NCBI GenBank assembly: GCA_016844415.1
Contig: JAENIX010000013.1
Coordinates: 1-16,785 of the forward strand
Length of the DNA stretch: 16,785 bases
Origin: Actinomycetota bacterium
Lineage (GTDB): Bacteria > Desulfobacterota > Deferrimicrobia > Deferrimicrobiales > Deferrimicrobiaceae
Direction of reading: 5' to 3'
In this document: piece by piece, positions 15,958-16,785 of the stretch
How the letters are laid out: each line of letters starts with the position of its first letter
How positions within the stretch are numbered: the first letter of the stretch is position 1
Notes under the pieces: model-generated
The model's database searches: none
Told to the model about the DNA's origin: nothing
Seen by the model: the letters and a program-made list of their open reading frames with translations, nothing else
Position numbers and translations under genes: made by a program

Positions 15958-16333
15958 CGGCGCACATAATCCGGATGCGGCACGCGCCCTTGCGATGGAA
16001 CTGGAGCGGCTTAAATCAAGTGAAAGACCGGCACGGATCGTCGCCCTCTGGAGCATGCTCCGGGACAAGGACATCTCCGGCTTCCTCCGAGCGTTATCGG
16101 ATGTAGTGGACGGATGGGTGATTTTCCCCTTGGAGCATGAACGCGCCGCGGCATCGGAATCGCTATCCGACGCATGCCGGAGAAGAGGTATCGCACATCG
16201 AACGTCGGCGGATTTTACCGGGGGCTGGGAAACGGCGAGGCGATGGGCGGGTCCCGGCGGGATCGTGATCGTATGCGGTTCCCTTGCGGCGGTCGGGGAA
16301 GCGTACAGGCACAGGGTCGGAGAGATCACCTGA
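15842..16333 (+). CDS. folC: Folylpolyglutamate/dihydrofolate synthase, C-terminal part of the frameshifted gene
   Basis: This is the detached C-terminal domain of folC. The open frame begins at 15779 and homologous sequence is readable from 15782 ([15 protein letters not shown], a typical FolC segment); the first ATG is at 15842. It continues with [10 protein letters not shown], the conserved [14 protein letters not shown] substrate/ATP-site motif, and ends with VIVCGSLAAVGEAYR, the usual FolC terminus. It has no ribosome site of its own, and alone it lacks the P-loop, so it should be inactive. A stop (15776-15778) just upstream in this frame shows that the break is close to 15779. It ends in TGATG, overlapping lptD. 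Confidence 0.82.
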   Translation: MGTAPGVFSKAACGALAGARWPGRFSILPGRRNSGAWADGAHNPDAARALAMELERLKSSERPARIVALWSMLRDKDISGFLRALSDVVDGWVIFPLEHERAAASESLSDACRRRGIAHRTSADFTGGWETARRWAGPGGIVIVCGSLAAVGEAYRHRVGEIT

Positions 16334-16785
16334 TGAGACGCTGGTCCGGTGCGGTTGCATTACTGTTGATTGCGGCTTGGGCGGTTCCCGCCTTCGCAGT
16401 CAATCCGCTCGCAGGAAGTTTTCTGTCCAGGGACCGGTGGAACTCCGGCGCCGCTCTCGGGGCCCCGGTAATCCTCGACGCCGACTCCCTCACATATGAA
16501 GAAGATACCGGAGTCGCAATCGCGGAGGGGAACGTGGAGGTCGGTTTCGGGAACCGCTCCATTCGAGCGGACCGGATACGGTACGACACACGGACCGGAG
16601 AGGCCGAGATGACCGGCCACGTGCACTACAGGGATATGGGGGACGAGTTCACATTCGACCGCATTGTTTTGAACATCGAAACGGAGTTAGGCGTCCTCTA
16701 CAACGGAACGATCCGGCTCGGCAGCAATAACTACCAGATATCGAGCGACATGTTCGAAAAAACGGACTCACGTAAATACCGGGTC
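16333..16785 (+). CDS. lptD: LPS-assembly protein LptD / OstA-like, N-terminal part (partial)
   Basis: Only the first 151 codons are in the window; the gene runs off the right edge. A signal peptide is clear (basic MRRW, hydrophobic core AVALLLIAAWAV, likely cut after AFA near residue 22). From about residue 48 the OstA/LptA-like beta-jellyroll repeats follow: ILDADSLTYEEDTGVAIAEG, NRSIRADRIRYDTRTGEAEM and the later TIRLGSNNYQISSD. In LptD this domain receives LPS from LptA before the C-terminal outer-membrane barrel, which lies outside the window. A stand-alone LptA-like protein cannot be ruled out from this part, but the position after accD-folC favours LptD. Start ATG 16333 overlaps the folC stop. 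Confidence 0.82.
   Translation, partial: MRRWSGAVALLLIAAWAVPAFAVNPLAGSFLSRDRWNSGAALGAPVILDADSLTYEEDTGVAIAEGNVEVGFGNRSIRADRIRYDTRTGEAEMTGHVHYRDMGDEFTFDRIVLNIETELGVLYNGTIRLGSNNYQISSDMFEKTDSRKYRV

Noticed and set aside
1..16785. tRNA, rRNA, CRISPR arrays, transposases, phage or defence genes
   Set aside because: No repeats with regular spacing, no cloverleaf-like segment and no transposase, integrase or nuclease motifs were seen; nearly all sequence is accounted for by housekeeping genes.

Overview
The window is a GC-rich, gene-dense stretch with every recognisable gene on the + strand. The order argS - SPOR protein - trp genes (with a second, TrpB2-type beta subunit) - accD - folC - lptD, together with an LptD-type outer-membrane assembly protein, points to a Gram-negative bacterium. 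From my memory of gene order it most resembles the Geobacter/Desulfuromonadales group (old Deltaproteobacteria). No rRNA or other taxonomic marker is present, so this assignment is an inference.

Layout. Positions 2-118 hold the last codons of an unidentified protein with a membrane segment and a glycine-rich tail. Next come a FAD-dependent oxidoreductase (143-1459), a small FtsB/DivIC-like divisome protein (1464-1799) and a membrane-anchored diguanylate cyclase (about 1768-3906). The only real intergenic gap (3907-3994) holds a sigma70-like promoter candidate overlapped by a perfect 9-bp inverted repeat. From argS (3995) to the right edge, every gene touches, overlaps or lies within about 20 bases of the next. 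The unit argS, SPOR protein, trpE, fused trpGD, trpC, trpB2, trpF, trpB, trpA, accD, folC, lptD therefore looks like one transcription unit of more than 12.7 kb. No trp leader peptide, attenuator or T-box is visible, because trpE overlaps the end of the SPOR gene by 4 bases.

How the genes work together. TrpE and the amidotransferase part of TrpGD make anthranilate. The TrpD part, TrpF and TrpC carry it to indole-3-glycerol phosphate, and TrpA/TrpB finish tryptophan. TrpB2 is an extra beta-type subunit that can use indole. AccD (malonyl-CoA), FolC (folate polyglutamates) and LptD (LPS export) are housekeeping functions carried at the end of the unit.

The most important observation is that three genes of this otherwise intact unit are damaged by indels that shift the frame. 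trpC carries an exact 52-bp tandem duplication (10084-10187). trpA has lost about 20-26 codons near its 3' end, and its reading frame now runs into accD. folC is broken near 15775, probably also by a small deletion. The correct C-terminal sequence of each gene survives in a neighbouring frame. Either this is an assembly with several mis-joined places, or it is a genuine recent lesion pattern that would block tryptophan synthesis before indole while leaving two indole-using TrpB enzymes intact. I found no new defence system, mobile element, CRISPR array or RNA gene.
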